64,000 bases of DNA from Aureimonas populi (GTDB lineage Bacteria; Pseudomonadota; Alphaproteobacteria; Rhizobiales; Rhizobiaceae). The DNA is taken from assembly GCF_017815515.1 (NCBI RefSeq), contig NZ_CP072611.1:2790001-2854000 (forward strand), given 5' to 3'. This document shows, piece after piece, positions 14,738-21,881 of the stretch. Below the pieces are notes generated by a model that worked only from the letters and a program-made list of their open reading frames with translations, was not told the origin of the DNA and searched no databases. The position numbers and the translations under genes are program-made. Within the stretch, counting starts at the first letter, position 1. Each line of letters begins with the position of its first letter.

Positions 14738-15361
14738 TTACTGCGCCCAGCTCGGCCGGCCGGCGACGCCGGAGGCGGAAGCGGGCTGGCTGGGCTGGGT
14801 GGCCGTGGTGGGCTGCTGCGGAGCGTGGCCCTGCGCCGGGACGGCGGAGAACTGCGGCGCGACCGCGCCCATCAGCGCGGCGTAGTCGCGATGATCGGGC
14901 GTGACCGCGGCGCGGATCTCGTTCTTGTCCTCGCCGTTGGTGTCCTGACCGATGTCGATGCGGGCGACGAACTCGATCCCGTCGAGATCGCCGAAGCCGT
15001 TGATGCGGCGGCGGGCCTGAGCCTCGGGCGAGTTGTCCTTGTCGGACACGCCGCGCGCCGAGTTGAGGATACCGCGGATCAGCCCGCGACCCATGTTGGC
15101 CCAGTCCGGACCCTTCGGGCTGTAGAGGCCGATCAGCGACCAGATCTTGCGCCGGGCATAGGGTCCTTCGAGAACGGTGTATTCGGCGTCGAGATAGACG
15201 GCGCCGGTGGTGGCCCGGCGCGCCCAGCCGCCCGTCCAGCCCTGCGAGGGGTCGTCGAAGCCGCCGGGACGCAGCGTCAGGCGCACCTTGGCGAGTGTGC
15301 CCTTCGGGATGACGTTGGTGTTCGATTGCGCGGAGTTGAAGTCGTTCCAGGGTCCGGACAT
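14738..15361 (-). CDS. Possible phage single-stranded-DNA-binding protein
   Basis: The 207-residue product has a beta-rich N-terminal region (GTLAKVRLTLRPGGF, then TGAVYLDAEYTVLEGPYARR) and a flexible Gln/Pro/Ala-rich tail (QGHAPQQPTTATQPSQ) ending in a short hydrophobic tip. That layout, an OB-like body plus a disordered tail, is typical of phage SSB substitutes of the DUF669 kind, but no diagnostic motif is present. The gene sits directly downstream of a RecA-like ATPase, where a ssDNA-binding partner is expected. I treat the function as a hypothesis. Confidence 0.6.
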   Translation of the reverse strand: MSGPWNDFNSAQSNTNVIPKGTLAKVRLTLRPGGFDDPSQGWTGGWARRATTGAVYLDAEYTVLEGPYARRKIWSLIGLYSPKGPDWANMGRGLIRGILNSARGVSDKDNSPEAQARRRINGFGDLDGIEFVARIDIGQDTNGEDKNEIRAAVTPDHRDYAALMGAVAPQFSAVPAQGHAPQQPTTATQPSQPASASGVAGRPSWAQ

Positions 15362-15374
15362 GGCGCGGCTCCTT

Positions 15375-16268
15375 TCAGTTCTGGAGGGTGGATTGAGTGG
15401 GGGATGCCGCCTCGGCCGCGGGATCGGCCGGGATCACCGGCGGCCAGGACAGGCGCTCGGACGCCGGGCGCGCGGGGCGCTGGATCTTCTCCATGAGGCG
15501 GCCGAGATGCGGGGGTTCGACGAGATCGAGGCGACCCGAGCGATCCTTGGCCGGATAGAGCCAGAGGTTCAGCGTCTGGCAGACGAAGGCGCGCTGCGGC
15601 TGGCCGTTGACATCGGCGATTTCGGCCATGGTGATGACCTGGTCGACGATCCCCGGTAGCTCGAGCCCGGTCTTCGATCCGTCGATCTGCGGCTGGAAGA
15701 CCTTGCGGTTGAAGTCGTCGAGCTTCTCGTCGAGGATCCCGACGAACCAGACATGCTTGCCGCGCGTGTGCTGCAGATGGGTCAGCCAGGCGATCATCTC
15801 GCGGCCGTGCAGCCCGTAGGCGCCGCGGATGTCGGGCTTGCCGGTCTTTTCCGACGTGGCCTCGGGCTGCCCGCGGCACCATTGGAAGCAGAGCCGCCCC
15901 GCCACGGTGATCGAGTCGATGAAGACGGTCTCGTATTTCCCGATCACCGCCGGATCGCCGTAGCGGCCGCAGACCTCGTCGAAATGCGCCTGGCTGTAGG
16001 GCTGGTCCTCGCGCAACGCCGGGTTCGGACCGCCGATGAACACCGCGAAATCGCGGCATTCCTTCCAGGTGCGGGGCCGCAGCGCGTCGATCTCCAGCCC
16101 CTCGACCGCCAGATCGCCGGCCTCGAGATCGATGAAGAGCGTGGTCGAGGCATTCAGCGTCCAGAGCAGCGACGTCTTGCCGATGCCCGACCGGCCGAAG
16201 ATGACACCCTTGATCCCCTTGCGCTGCGCGAGGCGCTCGTCGGCACCGATGATGGGAAGGGCCATCAC
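15375..16268 (-). CDS. RecA-like ATP-binding protein (Sak4-type single-strand annealing/recombination ATPase)
   Basis: This 297-residue protein is a minimal RecA core: Walker A VIFGRSGIGKTSLL (about 22-35), an acidic strand TLFIDLEAGDLAVEG (about 43-57) and Walker B ETVFIDSITVAGR (about 112-124). A Pro/Ala-rich C-terminal tail follows. The length and motifs match phage nucleotide-binding proteins (AAA_24) that include Sak4 recombinases, which promote strand annealing together with a phage SSB. The candidate SSB gene lies 13 bases downstream. The second Met (MALPIIGADE) is an equally good start. Confidence 0.8.
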   Translation of the reverse strand: MMALPIIGADERLAQRKGIKGVIFGRSGIGKTSLLWTLNASTTLFIDLEAGDLAVEGLEIDALRPRTWKECRDFAVFIGGPNPALREDQPYSQAHFDEVCGRYGDPAVIGKYETVFIDSITVAGRLCFQWCRGQPEATSEKTGKPDIRGAYGLHGREMIAWLTHLQHTRGKHVWFVGILDEKLDDFNRKVFQPQIDGSKTGLELPGIVDQVITMAEIADVNGQPQRAFVCQTLNLWLYPAKDRSGRLDLVEPPHLGRLMEKIQRPARPASERLSWPPVIPADPAAEAASPTQSTLQN

Positions 16269-16561
16269 TTGCCTCCCGTCTCGGCGATCAGCGCGTCGAT
16301 CGCGATGTCCGAGCCGAGCGCACCGGCCTTGCGCGCCTCGTCGTGAACGGTGCGCAGCGCATCGATCTCGCGATAGAGCGCGGATGCCCGCTCGTTCAGG
16401 CCGAGTAGAGCGAAGGCCAGATCGTCGACCGTCGCGGTCTCGAACGGCTTGACGGTTTCATCGCGGCGGTTGCCAAGGGCGGGGATCCGGACGGTCTCGG
16501 GCAGCTTGTCGAGGCCGTAATGGCGCTCGCGCAGCCGACTCAGCTTGCTCTGGGCGGTCAT
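16265..16561 (-). CDS. Hypothetical phage protein (98 aa)
   Basis: This is a small helical protein beginning MTAQSKLSRLRERHYGLDKL and containing TVDDLAFALLGLNERASALYR, rich in Leu/Arg heptad-like spacing that could form a coiled coil. It overlaps its neighbours on both sides by four bases, so it is translated within the recombination operon. The family and role are unknown to me. Confidence 0.65.
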   Translation of the reverse strand: MTAQSKLSRLRERHYGLDKLPETVRIPALGNRRDETVKPFETATVDDLAFALLGLNERASALYREIDALRTVHDEARKAGALGSDIAIDALIAETGGK

Positions 16562-17043
16562 TTCGTCACCTCTTCGTTCAGGGAGAAGCGGAAGCGCGGC
16601 TTGCCGGTCCGGACCGTGCGCGCGCCCTCGAAGGCCGTGCGGATATGCGCGGGCCAGGCGGAATACTTGCGCTCGGCAACATCGAAGGAGATGTCGACGT
16701 ACTCGGCGGGGTCCCCGCCATCAGCCTTGATGCTCTCGGCGAGCGCCGCGAGCTTCGTCTGGTCCCAATCGACGCGCTTGGGCAGGTCGGCGATGACGGT
16801 CACCGCGCCGTCCTCGAAGCGGATCGTGCCGGTATCCTTGCCCTCGGCCCGGCGCGCTTCCGTCGCCCGGTCGCCGTACTTCAGAGCGATGGCTCCATTG
16901 AGCCAGTCGCAGAGGGTTTTCGCGGCGCGCAGCTGCCCGGCGGCATCGTCATGCAACGACGCGAGCTGTTCGGCCGATAACGCCGCGATTTCGCGGATCT
17001 GCATGGTGCGCAGGTCGTCGAGCGAGAGGCGGTTGGGGATCAT
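16558..17043 (-). CDS. Conserved phage protein of unknown function (161 aa)
   Basis: The N-terminal half is helical (MIPNRLSLDDLRTMQIREIA...). The C-terminal half has the conserved pattern TGTIRFEDGAVTVIADLPKR, then VDWDQTKL, AAWPAHIR-like and RTGKPRFRF blocks, which I have seen in many prophage replication operons without a named function. The Met at 17043 is preferred over the frame's upstream extension because that extension is a shadow of the AlpA-like gene. It is the second gene of the leftward early operon, overlapping the next by four bases. Confidence 0.66.
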   Translation of the reverse strand: MIPNRLSLDDLRTMQIREIAALSAEQLASLHDDAAGQLRAAKTLCDWLNGAIALKYGDRATEARRAEGKDTGTIRFEDGAVTVIADLPKRVDWDQTKLAALAESIKADGGDPAEYVDISFDVAERKYSAWPAHIRTAFEGARTVRTGKPRFRFSLNEEVTK

Positions 17044-17057
17044 CGTCTCCGCCTCCC

Positions 17058-17267
17058 TCACGCCGACATCGGGCGCTGGGGTTCGGCTTCCGACCCGCGG
17101 ACCTGTTCGGCCTCGAAGGCCTCGATGTCTTCGAGGCGGTAGATGACCCGTCCACCGAGTTTGATGAATTTCGGGCCTTCGCCCGTCCACCGCCAACGCT
17201 CCAGCGTGCGGTGGGAAATGTTCCAGCGAGCTGCCAGCTCGATCTGCGACAGGTGCCTGAGCGCCAT
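17058..17267 (-). CDS. AlpA/excisionase-like helix-turn-helix protein
   Basis: This 69-residue protein consists of a MerR-like winged HTH: HLSQIELAARWNISHRTLER (about 4-23), WRWTGEGPKFIKLGGRVIY (about 24-42) and the C-terminal helix RLEDIEAFEAEQV. This is the HTH_17 layout found in excisionases and AlpA-type activators. The start at 17267 has a strong AAGGAGG site eight bases upstream. It heads the leftward replication operon, so it may be an early regulator or recombination directionality factor; which one cannot be told from sequence. Confidence 0.82.
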   Translation of the reverse strand: MALRHLSQIELAARWNISHRTLERWRWTGEGPKFIKLGGRVIYRLEDIEAFEAEQVRGSEAEPQRPMSA

Positions 17268-17378
17268 CTGAACCTCCTTCGGGTTTGTTCGAAAACCTGC
17301 GGGAGTGAAGATCGCAGAGGGGCTGGTAGGGCTTCGGAAGGGGAGCGGTAGGGGAAACGGTAGGTGCCCCGGAAATGC

Positions 17379-17405
17379 GAAAAGGCCGCCCTTTCGGACG
17401 GCCTT
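17379..17405 (-). terminator. Hairpin terminator after the two-gene unknown operon
   Basis: AAGGCCG and CGGCCTT pair around a 10-base loop (17382-17405). Read on the minus strand, the stem is followed by TTTTCGC, giving a short U tract. It lies 25 bases past the stop of the 317-residue gene and upstream of the AlpA-like gene, so it would separate the ImmA-linked pair from the replication operon. Confidence 0.6.
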
Positions 17406-17429
17406 ACCTATAAAATCCAATGACTTGGA

Positions 17430-18383
17430 TCAGACTTCGATCCAGCAGTTCCCTTCCGATTGTCGGATGAACTTCTGCCAGTCGTCTCGCCCGCTGAATG
17501 CTTTCGATAGGCTGTTCGTCTTGTCTGAGAACCCGGCCTCCGCGAGCGCCAACGTGACACGCAGCACTGGTGTCCCCGCCCAATAGGCGCCGAACAGCTG
17601 CTCGAGGAGCTTGCGATGCTTGTCGCCGCGAAATTCGAACGTCTCGTCCCTGAGCCAGACGGTACCGAAGTCGTCGGAATGGTCGATCGGGTATCGCCGT
17701 TGCACCTGTTCTGGATAGACCCGCGCAGCAAGAACCCTCGGAGATATCGCCAACCGATCCGGGGTCTCCAACACGTCCTCGACCGCTACCAGGGCATGCC
17801 GACGATCCGGTGCGGCAGGCAGACGGTCACCGCGGGTCGAGGTGAGGATGATGCGCCTGTCAGTTGCCGGCCGACGGCCCACAAGGACGCCGACCTGGGA
17901 CCAGACGTGAAGATCGCCAAGGCGGCGGCCGAACCAGACGGGCACTGGCGTCTTGGCCCCGGCGATCCTGATCGCACCGATGTCCCAGAGATGGTCGGGG
18001 ATCAGCGGCGCGATCTTCGCGGTTCCTTGCCGTTCGAATGGCATGAGCATTGCCGCGAACATGCGGGCGTGATCGACTTGATAGGCAGAGATCGCGTTTT
18101 CCTCGATTTCCATCCAGCGCCCGACGCTGTTGAGATATCCGAATGCTTTGCGCTCAGGCGACCAGACTGCGGGAATTGGTTCGTCCTCGTGGGCATCCAT
18201 CGCCGCGACGACGGGGACCTGTCCACGTGCCGCCAGCAGACCGGAAGCGAGCAGCGTTTCCGCCGCTCGCGGGAAATACTCGGTGAGCGTGGCGCCCGCG
18301 ATCTGTGTGCCGCGGGCCTCCAGCACCTTGAATAGCAGGTCGATGGCGGCTCTATTCAACGAGGTCGCCGACATCGCTGTCAT
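17430..18383 (-). CDS. Unknown protein, second gene of the XRE/ImmA-linked pair (317 aa)
   Basis: No family is recognised. The protein has an N-terminal helical region (SLNRAAIDLLFKVLEARG, then LTEYFPRAAETLLASGLLAAR) and a central part rich in Trp/Pro (DEPIPAVWSPERKAFGYLNS, PVWFGRRLGDLHVW). The C-terminal segment HRKLLEQLFGAYWAGTPVLR...DKTNSLSKAFSG resembles a winged-helix reader. There is no signal peptide or membrane segment. Its start overlaps the end of the 410-residue gene by 32 bases, so the two are co-translated. Codon use is a little less GC3-biased than in the phage replication genes. Position opposite an XRE/ImmA pair suggests a regulated cargo or early-phage function. Confidence 0.72.
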   Translation of the reverse strand: MTAMSATSLNRAAIDLLFKVLEARGTQIAGATLTEYFPRAAETLLASGLLAARGQVPVVAAMDAHEDEPIPAVWSPERKAFGYLNSVGRWMEIEENAISAYQVDHARMFAAMLMPFERQGTAKIAPLIPDHLWDIGAIRIAGAKTPVPVWFGRRLGDLHVWSQVGVLVGRRPATDRRIILTSTRGDRLPAAPDRRHALVAVEDVLETPDRLAISPRVLAARVYPEQVQRRYPIDHSDDFGTVWLRDETFEFRGDKHRKLLEQLFGAYWAGTPVLRVTLALAEAGFSDKTNSLSKAFSGRDDWQKFIRQSEGNCWIEV

Positions 18384-19584
18384 CCTTCAGGATTCCCCAC
18401 CGCCGCAGGTACTTCTCGCCGATCAGGCGTTCCTGCGGCGTCATGTCCTTGAGGTTGCAGCCATGCGGCATGGTGACGGTGAGCGTCAGGGATTTGCCGC
18501 GACCACCGTCGGGCCCGGGCCGAAACTTGATGGTGAAACGTGCACGGGTGATCAGCCACTCCGGAGCCTCGCCGAGGAGTCCCGATGCGTGCAAGCTCCC
18601 GGACCCGCCACCGAGATCCAGTCCGATCCGGTGGTTGGCCATCTCCCAGATCGTGCGTTCGGCGCCCGACATCGATTCCAGCGTGACACGCTCCTTGGGA
18701 TCGCCGAGATCCATGAAGCGCAGCTCCTTCACCGTGACGCCCTCGATCCCGTCCGCCGCGTCGGTCGGGAAATCGAACGGCTTCAACAGGACGCTCAGGT
18801 CGTACTCGCGAAGGGGGATGTGCTTCTCGGCGAACTCGATACCGAGCAGGTCCCGCGCCATGAACCGGGTCAGGTCCACCCGATCCTCGCGCGTGTTGGC
18901 GACGACCTCGATCACGCCCGTGGCCGCTTCGTAGGTCAGCGCCGCTTCGAAGACCGGCCGCACGATGCGCCGGGCGAGCTTGCTGTTGGCATCGAAGCCC
19001 AGCATGTCCTCGGGACGCCCCTCGCGATAGATCGCCACCTGAACGAGTTCGCACTCCTGGTCATCGAGGATGACACGGTGCCGGTCGAAGATGTCCACAT
19101 GGACATTGGGAGTCTCGAACCGTTCCCGGATCGCCGCGGTGAAAGCCGCCACCGAGATGGGATCCTTCCGGACCGAGCGGCCCTTTTCGACCCCGAAGCC
19201 ATTCCACGAGCGCCCGCGACGACGCTCATCGTTGTAGCGAACCTCCTCAGCAAGACGGAACCGATCATTCTCGTTCAGGAACACCCAGAGCGAGCGGTTG
19301 TTCGCTCCCTCGAGCGTGTCGAACGTCGCCCGGTCGAGCACCACGTTCTGGAGCGCGGTCTGACCGGGCTCATTGGCCAATGTCGCGACGCGGCCCGCAT
19401 CGAGAATGACGCGCTGGCGCTCATCCTCGTTCATAGCGTCCACCGCCTTGATCAAAGGCTCGACGACCTCCGCCTCGGGCTTCGTCCAATCGACGGGCGG
19501 CAGCGAGGTGAATGCGCATGCGGTGAAGTAGTCCTGCAGGCGAGTTACCGGGGTCTTGCGGAAGAAGGAGGCGATCGACGTCAT
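18352..19584 (-). CDS. Unknown protein, first gene of the XRE/ImmA-linked pair (410 aa)
   Basis: The product begins MTSIASFFRKTPVTRLQDYF and is soluble, mixed alpha/beta and acidic (ends KDDSDVGDLVE). Visible blocks include LWVFLNENDRFRLAEEVRYN (about 98-117), ETPNVHVDIFDRHRVILDDQ (about 156-175) and a C-terminal LTLTVTMPHGCNLKDMTPQE. I cannot match these to a nuclease, ATPase, protease or toxin family. It is transcribed from the divergent promoter region that holds two XRE-type palindromes, and its start has AAGGAG-like bases upstream. With the 317-residue partner it forms a two-gene operon ending at a hairpin. Confidence 0.74.
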   Translation of the reverse strand: MTSIASFFRKTPVTRLQDYFTACAFTSLPPVDWTKPEAEVVEPLIKAVDAMNEDERQRVILDAGRVATLANEPGQTALQNVVLDRATFDTLEGANNRSLWVFLNENDRFRLAEEVRYNDERRRGRSWNGFGVEKGRSVRKDPISVAAFTAAIRERFETPNVHVDIFDRHRVILDDQECELVQVAIYREGRPEDMLGFDANSKLARRIVRPVFEAALTYEAATGVIEVVANTREDRVDLTRFMARDLLGIEFAEKHIPLREYDLSVLLKPFDFPTDAADGIEGVTVKELRFMDLGDPKERVTLESMSGAERTIWEMANHRIGLDLGGGSGSLHASGLLGEAPEWLITRARFTIKFRPGPDGGRGKSLTLTVTMPHGCNLKDMTPQERLIGEKYLRRWGILKDDSDVGDLVE

Positions 19585-19640
19585 GGGAGGCCCTTTCCTG
19601 GCCAGAGGAGGAGAGAATCGGCGCGCAGCGATACGCTATC

Positions 19641-19658
19641 GTTCGATATATATCGAAC
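19641..19658. promoter_or_regulatory. Perfect 18-bp palindrome, candidate XRE operator 1
   Basis: GTTCGATATATATCGAAC is a perfect palindrome located 57 bases upstream of the leftward 410-residue gene. It shares its GTTCG/CGAAC arms with the second palindrome 50 bases away (centre to centre). Confidence 0.72.
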
Positions 19659-19691
19659 ATCACGGGCTGTCTACTTGCGCGAACCTTTTTT

Positions 19692-19707
19692 GTTCGGCAT
19701 ACCGAAC
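19692..19707. promoter_or_regulatory. Palindrome, candidate XRE operator 2
   Basis: GTTCGGCATACCGAAC has perfect 6-base arms around CATA. It lies 39 bases upstream of the XRE repressor start, suited to autorepression, and just after an AT-rich run (CTTTTTTG) that may belong to a promoter. Confidence 0.7.
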
Positions 19708-19745
19708 ACGCCATTCCATCCATGAAGGCATGCAAGGAAGATCAG

Positions 19746-20066
19746 ATGACCACGTCCCTCGGCGCCAAGATCAAGCGCCATCGGCAGGAAAAGGGCTACT
19801 CCCTCGACAAGCTCGCCGACCTGACGGACTCCAGCAAGAGCTACATCTGGGAGCTCGAAAACCGCGAGACACGAAAACCATCGGCCGAAAAGCTGACCCG
19901 CATCGCGCAGGCCCTGTCCGTCACCACCGACTATCTCCTCGATGACAGCGCCGAACCGGGTGACGAAGTGCTGAAGGAAGCCTTCTTCCGCCGGTTCAGC
20001 AAGCTGACCACCGAGGATCAGGAGAAGATCAATCAGATGATCGATCTCTGGGGGAAGAAGGATTGA
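19746..20066 (+). CDS. XRE-family HTH transcriptional repressor
   Basis: The 106-residue product begins MTTSLGAKIKRHRQEKGYSL and has the classic Cro/C1 HTH SLDKLADLTDSSKSYIWELE (about 19-38), then KPSAEKLTRIAQALSVTTDY. A C-terminal helix (FFRRFSKLTTEDQEKINQM) probably dimerises and may be the protease target. The Met at 19746 follows an AAGGAAG site; the earlier ATG at 19722 lacks one. Its stop overlaps the TTG start of the ImmA/IrrE gene. Together they resemble ImmR/ImmA-type pairs, where the protease cleaves the repressor after stress. The two palindromes upstream are the likely operators. Confidence 0.88.
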   Translation: MTTSLGAKIKRHRQEKGYSLDKLADLTDSSKSYIWELENRETRKPSAEKLTRIAQALSVTTDYLLDDSAEPGDEVLKEAFFRRFSKLTTEDQEKINQMIDLWGKKD

Positions 20067-20980
20067 GCCTCCCGACGACCCCGCAAGGCTGGGCGATCCG
20101 CCTCACGCAGCTGATCTCGGCCGTTCACCAGGCCCATGGCCTGCCGCGCTTCCCGATCGACGTGGCAATGATCGCCAAGGAATTTTCGCGGCAGGTTTTC
20201 CCCGATGCGCCGATCACCAAGGTGGAGGGGATCGCGCTGTCTAGGGGCGTCGAAGGCATGCTGATGCCTCATCCGAACGGTTCGGGCGAATGGGGAATCG
20301 TCTACAACGACACGATCAGGTCGCCCGGTCGGCGGAATTTCACGCTGGCCCATGAGCTTGGCCACTATCTGCTGCACCGCCACGCTCATCCTCGCGGACT
20401 TCAGTGCACGAGCCGCAACATGGCCGACTGGAGCGCCGAGCGCGGCGCCATCGAGGCGGAGGCCAACACTTTCGCGTCCTATCTTTTGATGCCGCTCGAC
20501 GATTTCCGCGCACAGATCAGGGGGCGGGACGTCGACATCGACACCATGACCGAGCTTGCCGATCGATATGCGGTGTCGCTCACTGCTGCGATTCTCAAAT
20601 GGCTGACCATCACCGACAAGCGAGCCATGATCGTCGTCAGCAAGGAGGGCTTCATCGACTGGGCGTGGTCCAGTGGTCCGCTCATCCGGTCTCGGATCTA
20701 TTACGCTGCCCGCCAGACCGTGATTGAATTGCCGGCCGGGTCGCTGGCGGCGCGGGAAGTCGATGCGGATACCGGGCGGCACGGCGTTCTGCACGTGCCG
20801 GGCGTATGGCTCGGTGCCGAGCCGGTCCGGGAGATGACAGTGTTTTCTCCGAGTAACGAGATGGCGATCTCTCTGCTGCTCTATCCCGACCATGCACCAT
20901 CGAGATGGGAAATGGCCGGTCTCGAGGAGGAGGCAACGCCCGATACATACGACAGGTTCATGGGCGGGAGCGCCGACTGA
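20063..20980 (+). CDS. ImmA/IrrE-family metallo-endopeptidase
   Basis: This 305-residue protease has the zinc motif LAHELGHYLLHRHAH (HExxH; about 97-111) and the third ligand region ERGAIEAEANTFASYLLMP (about 129-147), the IrrE/ImmA signature. A C-terminal part of about 130 residues with ITDKRAMIVVSKEGFIDWAW follows and may sense a signal. Translation starts at a TTG overlapping the XRE stop (TTGA), preceded by GGGGGAAGAAGGA. By analogy with ImmA-ImmR and IrrE-DdrO it should cleave the XRE protein and derepress the divergent pair of genes. That link is inference from arrangement. Confidence 0.9.
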   Translation: MSLPTTPQGWAIRLTQLISAVHQAHGLPRFPIDVAMIAKEFSRQVFPDAPITKVEGIALSRGVEGMLMPHPNGSGEWGIVYNDTIRSPGRRNFTLAHELGHYLLHRHAHPRGLQCTSRNMADWSAERGAIEAEANTFASYLLMPLDDFRAQIRGRDVDIDTMTELADRYAVSLTAAILKWLTITDKRAMIVVSKEGFIDWAWSSGPLIRSRIYYAARQTVIELPAGSLAAREVDADTGRHGVLHVPGVWLGAEPVREMTVFSPSNEMAISLLLYPDHAPSRWEMAGLEEEATPDTYDRFMGGSAD

Positions 20981-21154
20981 TTCGTCTGAATCCTTGACTG
21001 CCTCGCTCGTTGAGACGGTTCTCGCGCGATCCACGTCACGCAGATTTTCGCGGGCGTGCGAAGCAGGGCTGAATGTCCACAATATATTGAAATACTTGTG
21101 TTTTTCTGATTTCGCGATACGGTTTTGGCAGCATCCAGATCGCGAACCATCACC

Positions 21155-21397
21155 ATGCCCAGCCATTTCGACAGCCCGCTCGCGGGCGCCAATCCCCTGA
21201 GTCCGGAGTGCATGTCGCCCGGGGACCGACTCGCCGAGATCGGCCGGATTCTGGCCGCTGGCGTGGTTCGGCTCGAGACAGGGAAGGCAAGTTCTTTATC
21301 TGCGGAACCCGGAGACTGTTTTGTGGACTTCCGCCCCCGAAAGAGCGGTGCTCATCGCGGAAAACGCATCCGCATCGGAGGAATTCATGAAGCATGA
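21155..21397 (+). CDS. Small conserved protein of the recombinase module (80 aa)
   Basis: The segment MSPGDRLAEIGRILAAGVVR followed by LETGKASSL is the hallmark of a small protein regularly found upstream of DUF2924 and a serine recombinase in alphaproteobacterial elements. The start at 21155 is chosen over the track's upstream alternative because the extension is unrelated to the family. Its 3' end overlaps the DUF2924 gene by 11 bases. It has no recognised domain; a helical recombination accessory role is a guess from context. An AT-rich stretch (21070-21120) just upstream probably holds the module's promoter. Confidence 0.68.
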   Translation: MPSHFDSPLAGANPLSPECMSPGDRLAEIGRILAAGVVRLETGKASSLSAEPGDCFVDFRPRKSGAHRGKRIRIGGIHEA

Positions 21398-21881
21398 CAA
21401 GAGGATGATGGCGCAGGCCCCCGGCATGAATGCCGAGGTCGACCGAACGGTGCTCGCCAGACTGACGGCGCTGAAGGCCAAATCGGTGAGGGAGCTGAAG
21501 GCCGATTGGCAGGCTCTGTTCGGCGGGGGCGCGCCGAACAACAGCCGTGCCTTTCTCGAGCTGCGCATCGGACATCGCATCCAGGAACTGGCCTACGGCG
21601 GCCCCGACCGTGACACCAGGCGAATGCTCGACCTGCTGGCGGACGAGATCGAAGGCATCGGACGCGGCAAGAACCAGATCGTCGATCCGCGCAATCCGGT
21701 CGTGGGAACCCGCCTCGTTCGTGAATGGAACGGGATCGAGCACACCGTGACGGTCATGAACGACGGGTTCGAATGGCAGGGCCGAAGGTTCCGCTCTCTT
21801 TCTGCCGTGGCTCGGGAGATCACCGGCACCCGCTGGAATGGCTACCGCTTCTTCGGCCTGCGTGAGCGGGAGGGCGCCTGA
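21387..21881 (+). CDS. DUF2924 protein
   Basis: The 164-residue protein has the DUF2924 pattern: LARLTALKAKSVRELKADWQ (about 21-40), a NNSRAFLELRIGHRIQELAY block (about 48-67) and the C-terminal VVGTRLVREWNGIEHTVTVM...RSLSAVAREITGTRWNGYRFF (about 110-158). The last part resembles an RAMA-like domain of the kind found in restriction-associated DNA binders. The start at 21387 has a strong GGAGG site. It overlaps the recombinase start by one base. DUF2924 is consistently paired with this recombinase type, which suggests it assists site choice or excision, but no activity is established to my knowledge. Confidence 0.86.
   Translation: MKHDKRMMAQAPGMNAEVDRTVLARLTALKAKSVRELKADWQALFGGGAPNNSRAFLELRIGHRIQELAYGGPDRDTRRMLDLLADEIEGIGRGKNQIVDPRNPVVGTRLVREWNGIEHTVTVMNDGFEWQGRRFRSLSAVAREITGTRWNGYRFFGLREREGA

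Noticed and set aside
12950..15496. An 848-codon rightward frame across the helicase and SSB genes
   Set aside because: It is antisense to genes with clear helicase motifs and has atypical composition.
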